A stretch of DNA of 64,000 nucleotides. It comes from Paracoccus rhizosphaerae. Its GTDB lineage: Bacteria; Pseudomonadota; Alphaproteobacteria; Rhodobacterales; Rhodobacteraceae. Each line of letters begins with the position of its first letter. The first letter of the stretch is position 1. The notes under the pieces are model-generated. The model did no database searches. It had not been told where the DNA came from and was given only the letters and a program-made list of their open reading frames with translations. A program made the translations under genes and the position numbers. The stretch spans positions 16,322-80,321 of the forward strand of contig NZ_JAOTBE010000011.1 in the NCBI RefSeq assembly GCF_026162645.1. Direction: 5' to 3'. This document shows, in pieces, positions 8,539 through 16,477 of this stretch.

Positions 8539-10064
8539 AAAGCGGACTTGTGCGGGGGTTCCTCTCGGTGGGGCTCTGGACGCTGATCTCGCGTGCGTCG
8601 GGCTTCGTGCGCGACATCCTGATGGCGGCATGGCTGGGCACCGGTCCGGTCGCCGAGGCTTTTCTGATCGCCCTGTCGCTGCCCAACATGTTCCGGCGCT
8701 TCTTCGCCGAGGGCGCGTTCAACACCGCCTTCGTGCCGATGTTTTCAAAAAAAATCGAGAACATCGACGAGGCACGGGGCTTTGCCCAGGACGCGTTCTC
8801 GGGCCTCTTCATGACGGTGCTGGCGCTGTCGGCGCTGGCGATGATCTTCATGCCGGGGCTGGTCTGGCTGATGGCCTCGGGCTTCGTGGGCGATCCGCGG
8901 TTCGACCTTGCGGTGGAATACGGTCGCATCACCTTCCCCTACATCCTGCTGATCTCAATGGCGTCGATGATCTCGGGCGTGCTGAACGCCAACGGGCGCT
9001 TCACCGCCGCCGCTGCGGCGCCGGTGCTGCTGAACCTGCTGTTCATCGTGGCGATGTATCTGGGCCGCTGGCAGGGGTGGGACCTTGGCTTGACGCTGGC
9101 TTGGGCGACGCCGGTCACCGGCATCGCCCAATTGGGGCTGGTCTGGTGGGACGCGCGCGGCTCGGGTTATGTCTTCTGGCCGCGCCGCCCGCGGCTGACA
9201 CCGGACATGCGCCGGCTGGTCGCCGTCGCCCTGCCAGCGGCCTTCGCCGGCGGCGTCGTCCAAATCAACCTGCTGATCGGCCGTCAGGTGGGATCGCGGT
9301 TCGAGGGTGCGATCGCCTGGCTGTCCTATTCCGACCGTCTTTACCAGCTGCCGTTGGGGGTCGTGGGGGCAGCGGTGGCGGTCGTCCTGCTGCCGGAACT
9401 GGCCCGCCGCATCCGTGCCGACGATCATGCCGGCGGCCAGTCCGCCTATTCCCGCGCGACGGAATTCGGGCTGTTCCTGACCCTGCCCGCCGCCTTCGCG
9501 ATCGCCGTCATCGCCGAGCCGATGGTCTCCACCCTGTTCCAGCGCGGCGCCTTTTCGGCCTTCGACACGCAGCAGACCTCGGCGGCGCTGGTGGTCTATG
9601 CGCTCGGCCTGCCGGCCTTCGTGCTGCAGAAGATCCTCCAGCCGCTCTATTTCGCGCGCGAAGATACGAAGACGCCGTTCCGCTATGCGCTGTTCTCGAT
9701 GATCGTGAATGCGGTGGCGGCGTTCGGCTTGATGCCGGTCTTCGGCTTCCTGGCCGCGGCGCTTGGCACCACGATCGCGGCCTGGGTCATGGTTGCGCAG
9801 CTTTGGTGGGGCACCCGCAGCATGGGGGCTGCGGCACGTGCCGATGCGCGGCTGCGCCGGGCTTTTCCGCGCATCCTGGCCGCTTCGGCGATCATGGCCA
9901 TGGCCCTTTGGGTGATGCGCGGGTGGCTGGCGGGTGCAGAGTTGGGGCGCGGCGTCTCTCTGGCGATCCTGGTCTTCGGCGGGGCGGCGATCTATTTCGC
10001 GCTGGCCTACCTGGTCGCCGGCTATCGCCCGTCAGAACTGCGCGCGGCGGTCCGGCGGGGCTAA
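8535..10064 (+). CDS. murJ: Lipid II flippase MurJ (MviN)
   Basis: Inner-membrane MOP-superfamily protein of 509 residues that flips lipid II across the membrane for peptidoglycan synthesis. The N-terminus (GLWTLISRASGFVRDILMA) and LPNMFRRFFAEGAFNTAFVP are family hallmarks, and about 14 hydrophobic segments are visible. It is translationally coupled to glnD by ATGA overlap. An A8 run at 8747-8754 within the FSKKIE codons is unusual for this G+C-rich gene. Confidence 0.95.
   Translation: MKSGLVRGFLSVGLWTLISRASGFVRDILMAAWLGTGPVAEAFLIALSLPNMFRRFFAEGAFNTAFVPMFSKKIENIDEARGFAQDAFSGLFMTVLALSALAMIFMPGLVWLMASGFVGDPRFDLAVEYGRITFPYILLISMASMISGVLNANGRFTAAAAAPVLLNLLFIVAMYLGRWQGWDLGLTLAWATPVTGIAQLGLVWWDARGSGYVFWPRRPRLTPDMRRLVAVALPAAFAGGVVQINLLIGRQVGSRFEGAIAWLSYSDRLYQLPLGVVGAAVAVVLLPELARRIRADDHAGGQSAYSRATEFGLFLTLPAAFAIAVIAEPMVSTLFQRGAFSAFDTQQTSAALVVYALGLPAFVLQKILQPLYFAREDTKTPFRYALFSMIVNAVAAFGLMPVFGFLAAALGTTIAAWVMVAQLWWGTRSMGAAARADARLRRAFPRILAASAIMAMALWVMRGWLAGAELGRGVSLAILVFGGAAIYFALAYLVAGYRPSELRAAVRRG
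8747..8754 (+). repeat. A8 homopolymer inside murJ
   Basis: Eight consecutive A bases encode Lys-Lys-Ile in a gene that otherwise prefers G/C-ending codons. Such runs can promote polymerase or ribosome slippage. There is no evidence in the sequence that it is used. Confidence 0.9.
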
Positions 10065-10762
10065 CGCTGCCGGATCTGCGCCAGAGCCCGGCGGATGCCG
10101 CCGTCGACCAGCAGGAAAGACAGCGCAAATCCCGTGGCGAAGCCCGCAATCTCGGCGATCCAGCCCTGCCCGGCGCCGCCGAAGATCAGCCCGAAGACCA
10201 GCTGGAACGCCAGCAGCACACCGATCAGCACGAATGCGCGCAGGCGGTTGGCATTCTCGGCCGCAAGCCTTGTCCACAGAAGGAAGGTGAACGCCCCGAC
10301 CAGCCCATAGACCGCCGGATAGCCGCCGATCAGCGGCGACGGCCGCGCCCCGATCAGCGGCAGGACCGCCGCATAGACCAGCGCCCCGCCGATGGCCGAA
10401 CCCAGATACAGCGCCAGCACCGCCGCGGGTCGCAGGTTCTGGGCGACCATGTTGCCGAGCGCCAGCGTGAAGACCACGACGAACAGGGCATGGGTCAGCG
10501 ACACGTGGATGAAGCTGTAGCTGAGGATGCGGTAGAACTGGTCCAGGTCCAGCACGCCGAAGCCCCAGGCCCTCTGCGCCAGTTCGGGCGGGAAGGCAGT
10601 CATTCGGATCGCCGACAGGCGCAGGCCGACGCCCTCGGCCCCGCCGATCAGGCCGGCGCTGCCAAGGGCGAACACTGCCTCGGATGCGATGACGGGAAGG
10701 GCCAGCAGCCAGATCACCGGCGGCAGCGGATTCAGCGGGGATTCAGTCAGGCCGGGGCGCAT
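10061..10762 (-). CDS. Rhomboid-family membrane protein lacking the catalytic residues
   Basis: A 233-residue polytopic membrane protein with rhomboid layout. The segment [11 protein letters not shown] matches the usual FxHxxxxHLxFN region. The catalytic GxSG position reads [12 protein letters not shown], so serine is Tyr148. The TM6 histidine position reads AEIAGF, so histidine is Glu204. The Asn of the oxyanion region is also absent. It should be proteolytically inactive, comparable to iRhom or derlin-like pseudoproteases. Start at 10762 has AAGGA six bases upstream; an ATG at 10768 abuts that site. The last bases overlap convergently with the murJ end. Function unknown. Confidence 0.75.
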   Translation of the reverse strand: MRPGLTESPLNPLPPVIWLLALPVIASEAVFALGSAGLIGGAEGVGLRLSAIRMTAFPPELAQRAWGFGVLDLDQFYRILSYSFIHVSLTHALFVVVFTLALGNMVAQNLRPAAVLALYLGSAIGGALVYAAVLPLIGARPSPLIGGYPAVYGLVGAFTFLLWTRLAAENANRLRAFVLIGVLLAFQLVFGLIFGGAGQGWIAEIAGFATGFALSFLLVDGGIRRALAQIRQR

Positions 10763-10838
10763 GGGCATTCCTTGGCGGTTGCGGAGGTTCCGACCAACCG
10801 CTAAGCCAGCGGCCAGGAAATTCCAAGGCAGGCCCGTC

Positions 10839-11873
10839 ATGTCCGACCAGATCAACGCCCAGTTTCGTCAGCGCATCTTCTCGGGGATCCAGCCGTCTGG
10901 CGGGCTGACGCTTGGCAACTATCTGGGCGCGCTGAAGCGGTTCGCGGCCCTGCAGGGCGGAGAGGCCGAGACGATCTATTGCGTCGTTGACCTGCACGCC
11001 ATCACCGTCTGGCAAGACCCTGAAGTCCTGCGCGTCCGCATCCGAGAGGCGGCGGCCGCCTTCATGGCGGCGGGTGTCGATCCCGCGCAATCGGTCCTGT
11101 TCAATCAAAGCCAGGTCAGCGCCCATGCGGAAATGGCGTGGCTCTTTAACACGGTCGCCCGCGTCGGCTGGATGTACCGGATGACGCAGTTCAAGGACAA
11201 GGCCGGCAAGAATACCGAAAACGTCAGCCTGGGCCTGCTGGCATATCCGGCGCTGATGGCGGCCGACATCCTGACCTATCAGGCGACCGCGGTTCCCGTG
11301 GGCGAGGATCAGAAGCAGCACCTGGAGCTGACCCGCGACATCGCCGCCAAGTTCAACCACGACTACGGGGTCGAGCATTTCCCGATGACCGAGCCGCTGA
11401 TCGAGGGCGTGGCGACACGCGTGATGTCGCTGCGGGACGGGTCGAAGAAGATGTCCAAGTCAGATCCCTCGGACGCCAGCCGGATCAATCTGACCGACGA
11501 CGCCGACACCATCGCCCAGAAGATCCGCAAGGCCCGCACCGATGCCGATCCCCTGCCCGGCCAGATGGAGGGCCTGAAGGACCGCCCCGAGGCGAAGAAC
11601 CTGGTCAACATCTATGCCGCCCTGGCGGACGAGACGCCCGATCAGGTCCTGGCGCGGTTCGAGGGTCAGGGCTTCGGCGCCTTCAAGCCGGCCCTGGCCG
11701 AGATTGCGGTCGAGGCGCTGGCGCCCATCACCCGCCGGATGGCCGAATATACCGCCGACCCGGCCCAGATCGACCGCATCCTGGCCGACGGCGCCGACCG
11801 CGCCGCAGCCATCGCCAATCCCATCCTCGATCGCACCAAGGACATCATGGGACTGCTGCGCACCCGCGCCTGA
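10839..11873 (+). CDS. trpS: Tryptophanyl-tRNA synthetase
   Basis: Class I aminoacyl-tRNA synthetase charging tRNA-Trp, 344 residues. The nucleotide-binding HIGH-type region reads [16 protein letters not shown] and the second signature [10 protein letters not shown] is the KMSKS loop. The start at 10839 is preceded by AAGGCAGG. The earlier in-frame start at 10689 would read antisense into the divergent rhomboid gene. The gene is followed by a strong intrinsic terminator. Confidence 0.97.
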   Translation: MSDQINAQFRQRIFSGIQPSGGLTLGNYLGALKRFAALQGGEAETIYCVVDLHAITVWQDPEVLRVRIREAAAAFMAAGVDPAQSVLFNQSQVSAHAEMAWLFNTVARVGWMYRMTQFKDKAGKNTENVSLGLLAYPALMAADILTYQATAVPVGEDQKQHLELTRDIAAKFNHDYGVEHFPMTEPLIEGVATRVMSLRDGSKKMSKSDPSDASRINLTDDADTIAQKIRKARTDADPLPGQMEGLKDRPEAKNLVNIYAALADETPDQVLARFEGQGFGAFKPALAEIAVEALAPITRRMAEYTADPAQIDRILADGADRAAAIANPILDRTKDIMGLLRTRA

Positions 11874-11878
11874 GAACG

Positions 11879-11904
11879 CGCCACCCGCCGCGGGTGGCGT
11901 TTTC
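11879..11904 (+). terminator. Rho-independent terminator after trpS
   Basis: A perfect 9-bp stem, CGCCACCCG (11879-11887) with CGGGTGGCG (11891-11899), closes a three-base loop and is followed by TTTT. Confidence 0.88.
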
Positions 11905-12070
11905 TCCTCAAAGTGTTGCCTTGCCGCACCTGCTGCGGCTATCAGACGCGCAATCGCATGGACCCGGTGAGATTCCGGGTGGCTACTCCGGCCGCCGATC
12001 CGCCGGACAATTCGAACCTTTCGCAAGAACATGCTGGGCCGCATCTCTGCCGGCCGGGAACGGATATCTC

Positions 12071-13567
12071 ATGTTTTCGATGACACGTTACAAGAACGAA
12101 TGGCTGGGCAATGTCCGCCCGGACCTTCTGTCGGGGCTGGTGGTGGCGCTGGCCCTCATCCCCGAGGCCATCGCCTTTTCCATCATCGCGGGCGTCGACC
12201 CCAAGGTCGGGCTCTATGCCAGCTTCTCGATCGCGGTGATCACGGCGATCACCGGCGGGCGACCGGGCATGATCTCGGCCGCGACGGCGGCCACGGCGGT
12301 CCTGATGGTCACGCTGGTGCGAGACCACGGGCTGGAATACCTGCTGGCGGCCACGGTGCTGGCCGGCCTGATCCAGATCGCCTGCGGCGCGCTGAGGCTG
12401 GGCTTCGTCATGCGCTTCGTGTCAAAGTCGGTGATGACCGGCTTCGTGAACGCGTTGGCGATCCTGATCTTCATGGCGCAGCTGCCGGAACTCGACCCCT
12501 CGACGCCGGGGGTCGGCTGGTTCACCTATGTCCTGGTCACCGCATCGCTGGCGATCATCTATCTGTTCCCGCGCCTGACGACGGCGGTCCCGTCACCCCT
12601 GGTCACCATCGTCGTGATGACCGCGCTGGCCATGGCCTTGGGATGGGACGTGCGGACAGTGGGCGACATGGGCGCGCTGCCCGATACGCTGCCGGTCTTC
12701 CTGCTGCCCAACGTGCCGCTGAACCTCGATACGCTGCGGATCATCCTGCCCTATTCCTTCGCTGTAGCAATCGTCGGCCTGCTGGAAAGCCTCATGACGC
12801 AGAACCTGGTGGACGAGCTGACCGACACCCGGACGAACCGCAACCAGGAGTGTATCGGCCAGGGGCTGGCCAACACCGCCACCGGCTTCATCGGCGGCAT
12901 GGCGGGCTGCGCAATGATTGGTCAGTCGATGATCAACGTGAAGTCCGGCGGGCGCGGCCGCCTGTCGTCCTTCGTTGCCGGGGTGGCCCTGCTGATCCTG
13001 GTCGTGGGGCTGGGCGATCTGGTCAGCCGCATCCCCATGGCGGCGCTTGTCGCGATCATGATCATGGTCTCGATCGGCACGTTCAGCTGGTCGTCGATCT
13101 CCAATCTGCGCACTCATCCGCGATCGTCCTCGGTCGTGATGCTGGCGACGGTGGCGACGGTGGTCTGGACGCACAACCTGGCCATTGGGGTGCTGGTCGG
13201 GGTGCTTCTGTCGGGGATATTCTTCGCCGCGAAGATCGCGCAGCTGTTCCGCGTCACCTCAGTGCTGTCGACTGACGGGCGCAGCCGGACCTATGTGGTC
13301 GAGGGGCAGATGTTCTACGGCTCGGTCGAGGATTTCATGGCGGCTTTCGACTTCTCGGAAGCGCTTGATCATGTCACCATCGACGTCAGCCGGGCGCATA
13401 TCTGGGACATCAGCTCGATTCAGGCATTGGACATGGCGATCCTCAAGTTCCGCCGCGACGGGGCCGAGGTCGAGCTGGTCGGCATGAACGAAGCCTCGGA
13501 AACGCTGGTCGACCGGCTTGCCATGCATGACAAGCCCGGCGCGCTGGATAAAATGGTTGCACACTAA
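12071..13567 (+). CDS. SulP family anion transporter with STAS domain
   Basis: A 498-residue inner-membrane protein of the SulP/SLC26 family. The N-terminal sulfate-transporter signature region reads [21 protein letters not shown], followed by about 11-12 membrane segments and a C-terminal STAS domain from about residue 405 ([31 protein letters not shown]). The substrate (sulfate, bicarbonate or another anion) cannot be read from sequence. The ATG at 12071 is favoured because it sits at the usual SulP N-terminus; an upstream ATG at 11894 lies inside the trpS terminator. A Usp gene follows 17 bases later, so co-transcription is likely. Confidence 0.88.
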   Translation: MFSMTRYKNEWLGNVRPDLLSGLVVALALIPEAIAFSIIAGVDPKVGLYASFSIAVITAITGGRPGMISAATAATAVLMVTLVRDHGLEYLLAATVLAGLIQIACGALRLGFVMRFVSKSVMTGFVNALAILIFMAQLPELDPSTPGVGWFTYVLVTASLAIIYLFPRLTTAVPSPLVTIVVMTALAMALGWDVRTVGDMGALPDTLPVFLLPNVPLNLDTLRIILPYSFAVAIVGLLESLMTQNLVDELTDTRTNRNQECIGQGLANTATGFIGGMAGCAMIGQSMINVKSGGRGRLSSFVAGVALLILVVGLGDLVSRIPMAALVAIMIMVSIGTFSWSSISNLRTHPRSSSVVMLATVATVVWTHNLAIGVLVGVLLSGIFFAAKIAQLFRVTSVLSTDGRSRTYVVEGQMFYGSVEDFMAAFDFSEALDHVTIDVSRAHIWDISSIQALDMAILKFRRDGAEVELVGMNEASETLVDRLAMHDKPGALDKMVAH

Positions 13568-13568
13568 A

Positions 13569-13578
13569 GGGGGGGGGG
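13569..13578 (+). repeat. G10 homopolymer serving as Shine-Dalgarno region of the Usp gene
   Basis: Ten consecutive G bases lie between the sulP stop and the Usp start, ending six bases before the ATG at 13585. The tract occupies the ribosome-binding position. Runs of this length are prone to slipped-strand length change and also to sequencing error. Confidence 0.85.
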
Positions 13579-13584
13579 ACGACC

Positions 13585-14439
13585 ATGACGGACAAGATCA
13601 TCGCGCTGGTGGACGGTTCGACCTATGCGGCGTCGGTCTGCGAACATGCGGCCTGGATGTCGGCGCGCAGCGGCAGTCCGGTGCACCTGCTGCACGTCCT
13701 CGGACGCCGGGAAGCGGCGGGCGCGCAGGACCTATCGGGTGCGATCCGGCTTGGCGCGCGCAGCGCCCTGCTGGAAGAGCTGTCGACGCTGGACGCGCAG
13801 CGGTCCCGAATCGCGAATGCCCAGGGGCGGGCGCTTCTGGAGGACGCCCGGGCGCTGGCCGAATCGACTGGCGCCGTCGACGTCACGACGCGACTGGATC
13901 AGGGCGACCTGATCGACCGCGCCGCCGGCCGGGAAACGGATGCGAAGATGATCGTCATCGGCAAGCGGGGCGCCGCGGCGGATTTCGCGCGGGGCCACCT
14001 GGGCTCCAACCTGGAACGCATCGTGCGTGCGGCGCGCGTGCCTGTCCTGGTGGCGGCCCGAGCCTTCCGCCCGATCTCGCGCGTGCTGATCGCCTTCGAC
14101 GGCGGGTCCTCGGCCGTGAAGGCGGTCGATCACATCGCCGCCGATCCGGCATTCCAAGGCCTTGCCATCGAGGTCGCGATGGTAGCGCCCGGCCCCCGCA
14201 ATGCCGACAGCCACCTGGACGAGGCGATCCTGCGGCTTCGCGCCTCGGGTCTGGATGCGCAGCAGGTCGTGCTGGACGGTCAGCCCGAAGCCGCGCTGAT
14301 CAACCGCATCGAGGAGCGGGACCACGACCTGTTGGTGATGGGCGCCTACGGCCATAGCCGGATCCGCCAACTGATCATCGGATCGACGACAACGCAGATG
14401 CTGATCGAATCGCGCAGGCCCGTCCTGCTGTTCCGGTGA
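13585..14439 (+). CDS. Tandem-domain universal stress protein
   Basis: A 284-residue protein with two UspA domains. The first starts IIALVDGSTYAASVC, the second RVLIAFDGGSSAVKAV at about residue 162. The C-terminal domain carries the ATP-binding pattern G-x2-G-x9-G-S/T as GAYGHSRIRQLIIGST. The pairing of a SulP transporter with a Usp protein suggests a regulatory or stress-linked role. Its ribosome-binding region is the G10 tract just upstream. It converges on a diguanylate cyclase gene. Confidence 0.88.
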   Translation: MTDKIIALVDGSTYAASVCEHAAWMSARSGSPVHLLHVLGRREAAGAQDLSGAIRLGARSALLEELSTLDAQRSRIANAQGRALLEDARALAESTGAVDVTTRLDQGDLIDRAAGRETDAKMIVIGKRGAAADFARGHLGSNLERIVRAARVPVLVAARAFRPISRVLIAFDGGSSAVKAVDHIAADPAFQGLAIEVAMVAPGPRNADSHLDEAILRLRASGLDAQQVVLDGQPEAALINRIEERDHDLLVMGAYGHSRIRQLIIGSTTTQMLIESRRPVLLFR

Positions 14440-14454
14440 CCATTCCCGCGGGCG

Positions 14455-15444
14455 TCATCTGATCGTGGCTCGGCTTCGCCCGCTGCGCTTCGACGCATAA
14501 AGCGCCTCATCCGCCAGGGCCAGCACCTCGTCTGGGTGCTCGGCCCCGTCGGTGGGCCAGACCACGATCCCCAGGCTGGTGGAAACTGGCAGCCCTGGCA
14601 GTTCCGGCGGCGTCAGGGCATTGATCGCACCGATGATGCGGGCGGAAAGCTGTTTCAGCGCAGGGCGCGAGGTCATGCCCGGCAGCAGCAGCACGAATTC
14701 GTCGCCGCCGATCCGGGTTGCCGTATCCGCGTGCCTGATCTGGTCGCGCAGCACCTTGCCGACCGCGCGGAGAAGATCATCCCCCGCCTGGTGGCCCAGC
14801 AGGTCGTTCACCTGCTTGAAGTTATCCAAATCCAGATGCACCAGCGCGAAGGGCCTGATCTCGCCCGTCTCTGAGGTCTTCAGCGCCGCCGAAAGCGTCG
14901 ACTCCAGCTTTCTCCTGTTGCCCAGCCCGGTCAGTGGATCTGTCTGGGCCTGCAAAAGCGCCCGCGCACGCGACTGCTCCAGCTGTTCGTTGAAGCGCGA
15001 CAGCTCATTCAGAACGCCGCGGTTGGCCTCTTGCAGGAACAGAAGTTCCATCGCCAGATCCGAGGGCGCGAAGTCGTCGTCGGTCAACGCGGCCTGCCGG
15101 ATCGCATGGTGAAGCCCGATGCCGAAACCCAGGTTCAGCAGCACCGACCCGCCCGCAACCCGCACCCCGTGGCCGCGAAGGACAAGCTGGCTGCCCTCGA
15201 CGCGCAGGAACAGCCTCCGACGGCCGTCCACCGCGCCGCGGATCGCGGTCATCGGGTCCGAGGGCTCACCCGGACGCGCCCCCGAAAGCCTGCCGACGAG
15301 CCCATCGTCCAGATCCGGCAGCAGCTTTGCCAAGGTCCGCCCGGCCGAGATGAGGGTTCCGTCTTCGCGCAGCCACAGGTGCATGGGCAGAAGCTGCGCC
15401 AGCGCAGAGGCCGGCATAAGGCATGAGGTTTCGGCCATGCTCAT
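14455..15444 (-). CDS. GGDEF diguanylate cyclase with HNOBA-like N-terminal region
   Basis: A 329-residue cytoplasmic protein. The C-terminal GGDEF domain has an intact active site (RIGGDEF) and an intact inhibitory I-site RHAD five residues upstream, so c-di-GMP synthesis with product inhibition is expected. The first 125 residues resemble the H-NOX-associated sensor region of NO-signalling cyclases (LWLREDGTLISAGRTLAKLLPD), followed by a short coiled segment (about 140-165). It overlaps the upstream H-NOX-like gene by four bases (ATGA), so the two probably act as sensor and output. No transmembrane segment is visible. Confidence 0.85.
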   Translation of the reverse strand: MSMAETSCLMPASALAQLLPMHLWLREDGTLISAGRTLAKLLPDLDDGLVGRLSGARPGEPSDPMTAIRGAVDGRRRLFLRVEGSQLVLRGHGVRVAGGSVLLNLGFGIGLHHAIRQAALTDDDFAPSDLAMELLFLQEANRGVLNELSRFNEQLEQSRARALLQAQTDPLTGLGNRRKLESTLSAALKTSETGEIRPFALVHLDLDNFKQVNDLLGHQAGDDLLRAVGKVLRDQIRHADTATRIGGDEFVLLLPGMTSRPALKQLSARIIGAINALTPPELPGLPVSTSLGIVVWPTDGAEHPDEVLALADEALYASKRSGRSRATIR

Positions 15445-16007
15445 GTCGTCCCCAGCATGACGGACGCCCCCTCAAGGCTGAACAGGCGTCCTTCCGCAAA
15501 CTGCTCGTCCCAGATGTCGATCCGGATAGATACCTCATCGATGGCGATGAGGCAGAGCGCACCATAGTCGTCGGCCATGCCGCGGATCAGGCCGACGAGC
15601 AGGAACTGCCATGCTGATTTCGGGTCAGGATCAATGATCATCACCTGGACGCCACGCTCGGACGTCCGGACCTGAAGCCGCGGAACGGGCAGCGTCGGCA
15701 GGACCAGGTTCGCCCGCCCCGGCAGTTCATCCAGGCGCAGCAGGAAATCCTTGAAGTCGCGCCCCGAAAATCGCAGCAGCCGCCGGATCGGTTCGATACG
15801 TGTCATCCAGCCGCCCATATCCTCGAGCATCTCGGACAGCGGCTTCGATAGGCGGCATCCAGCGCGCGAGAGGCCCGAGACGTCGATCCGCGCGGGGTCG
15901 GTGACGCCGGCCTCTGCCTCCGGCGTCCCGTCAAGCTCTTGCACCAGTTCCTCGCCGTAGGTGGAGCGCAGAAACTCCTCGATCGCCCGGCTGACCAACC
16001 TGTTCAT
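15441..16007 (-). CDS. Divergent H-NOX (heme NO-binding, HNOB) domain protein without heme ligand
   Basis: A 188-residue single-domain protein. LVSRAIEEFLRSTYGEELVQEL matches the H-NOX start in outline, and GRDFKDFLLRLDELPGRANLVLP matches the segment that in guanylate cyclase beta-1 reads LDALHDHLATIYP. The proximal heme histidine aligns with Pro96. The YxSxR propionate-binding motif aligns with Asp126-x-Asp128-x-Lys130. Heme binding in the canonical way is therefore unlikely. Coupling to the GGDEF gene suggests a partner or adaptor role. The family assignment is by eye and fairly secure; the ligand is unknown. Confidence 0.75.
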   Translation of the reverse strand: MNRLVSRAIEEFLRSTYGEELVQELDGTPEAEAGVTDPARIDVSGLSRAGCRLSKPLSEMLEDMGGWMTRIEPIRRLLRFSGRDFKDFLLRLDELPGRANLVLPTLPVPRLQVRTSERGVQVMIIDPDPKSAWQFLLVGLIRGMADDYGALCLIAIDEVSIRIDIWDEQFAEGRLFSLEGASVMLGTT

Positions 16008-16012
16008 GCTTC

Positions 16013-16032
16013 ACCTCGATTCGAGTCGAGGT
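16013..16032 (-). promoter_or_regulatory. Inverted repeat over the Shine-Dalgarno of the H-NOX-like operon, with two GANTC sites
   Basis: ACCTCGA (16013-16019) and TCGAGGT (16026-16032) form a perfect 7-bp inverted repeat with a six-base loop. On the minus strand its downstream arm supplies the GAGGT of the ribosome-binding site GAGGTGAAGC-ATG, so a hairpin in the mRNA would hide it. The loop region also carries adjacent GATTC and GAGTC, the recognition pattern of the CcrM methylase, which could make it a methylation-sensitive operator. Confidence 0.6.
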
Positions 16033-16078
16033 TACCCGTGCGGCGGTAAAGAAACCGGTAACGGCCGGCGGATTTCCG

Positions 16079-16369
16079 CTAGTCGGCGGACCATCCATAG
16101 CTGCCTGGTCCGGACAGCGCCGTCCGGGCTGACATGATGTCCTGGGGCCGCACATCGACGGCATCTGCAAAGGCACAGAGCCTCTCATCATCCTCGACAA
16201 GAAAATCTAGCAGGAACAGTGCCATGTCAGGCCGGTCAGCGAAGGCGCGCAGGTCGGATGGCTGGAGACCCGCACCGTCCAGGAACCGCACAAGATCATC
16301 CCGTCTTTCGGCCATGGCGATCAGGACGCGCGTCGCGATATCATGTGCCTGCTGCATACCTACCGCCAT
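16079..16369 (-). CDS. DUF3572 family protein
   Basis: A 96-residue soluble helical protein. The core (DLVRFLDGAGLQPSDLRAFA, LFLLDFLVEDDERLCAFADA) fits DUF3572, a small alphaproteobacterial family of unknown function often encoded close to response-regulator or pleD-like genes. Here it is divergent from a PleD-like gene 108 bases away and upstream of the H-NOX-like operon. Confidence 0.75.
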   Translation of the reverse strand: MAVGMQQAHDIATRVLIAMAERRDDLVRFLDGAGLQPSDLRAFADRPDMALFLLDFLVEDDERLCAFADAVDVRPQDIMSARTALSGPGSYGWSAD

Positions 16370-16477
16370 TCAAGTCTCCGATCGGGATTTCGCGCCGGGG
16401 CCAGGCCGCCGAGAAACCCTTTGTTAAGCATTTGCAGCGAAATTGGAACCTAGATGTCGAGATTCCCGGGTTAGCAG

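Noticed and set aside
5272..8631. A 1119-codon open frame on the minus strand opposite glnD and the lipoprotein gene
   Set aside because: It mirrors the codon structure of glnD in a G+C-rich genome, shows no domain and has no ribosome-binding site. It is a shadow frame.
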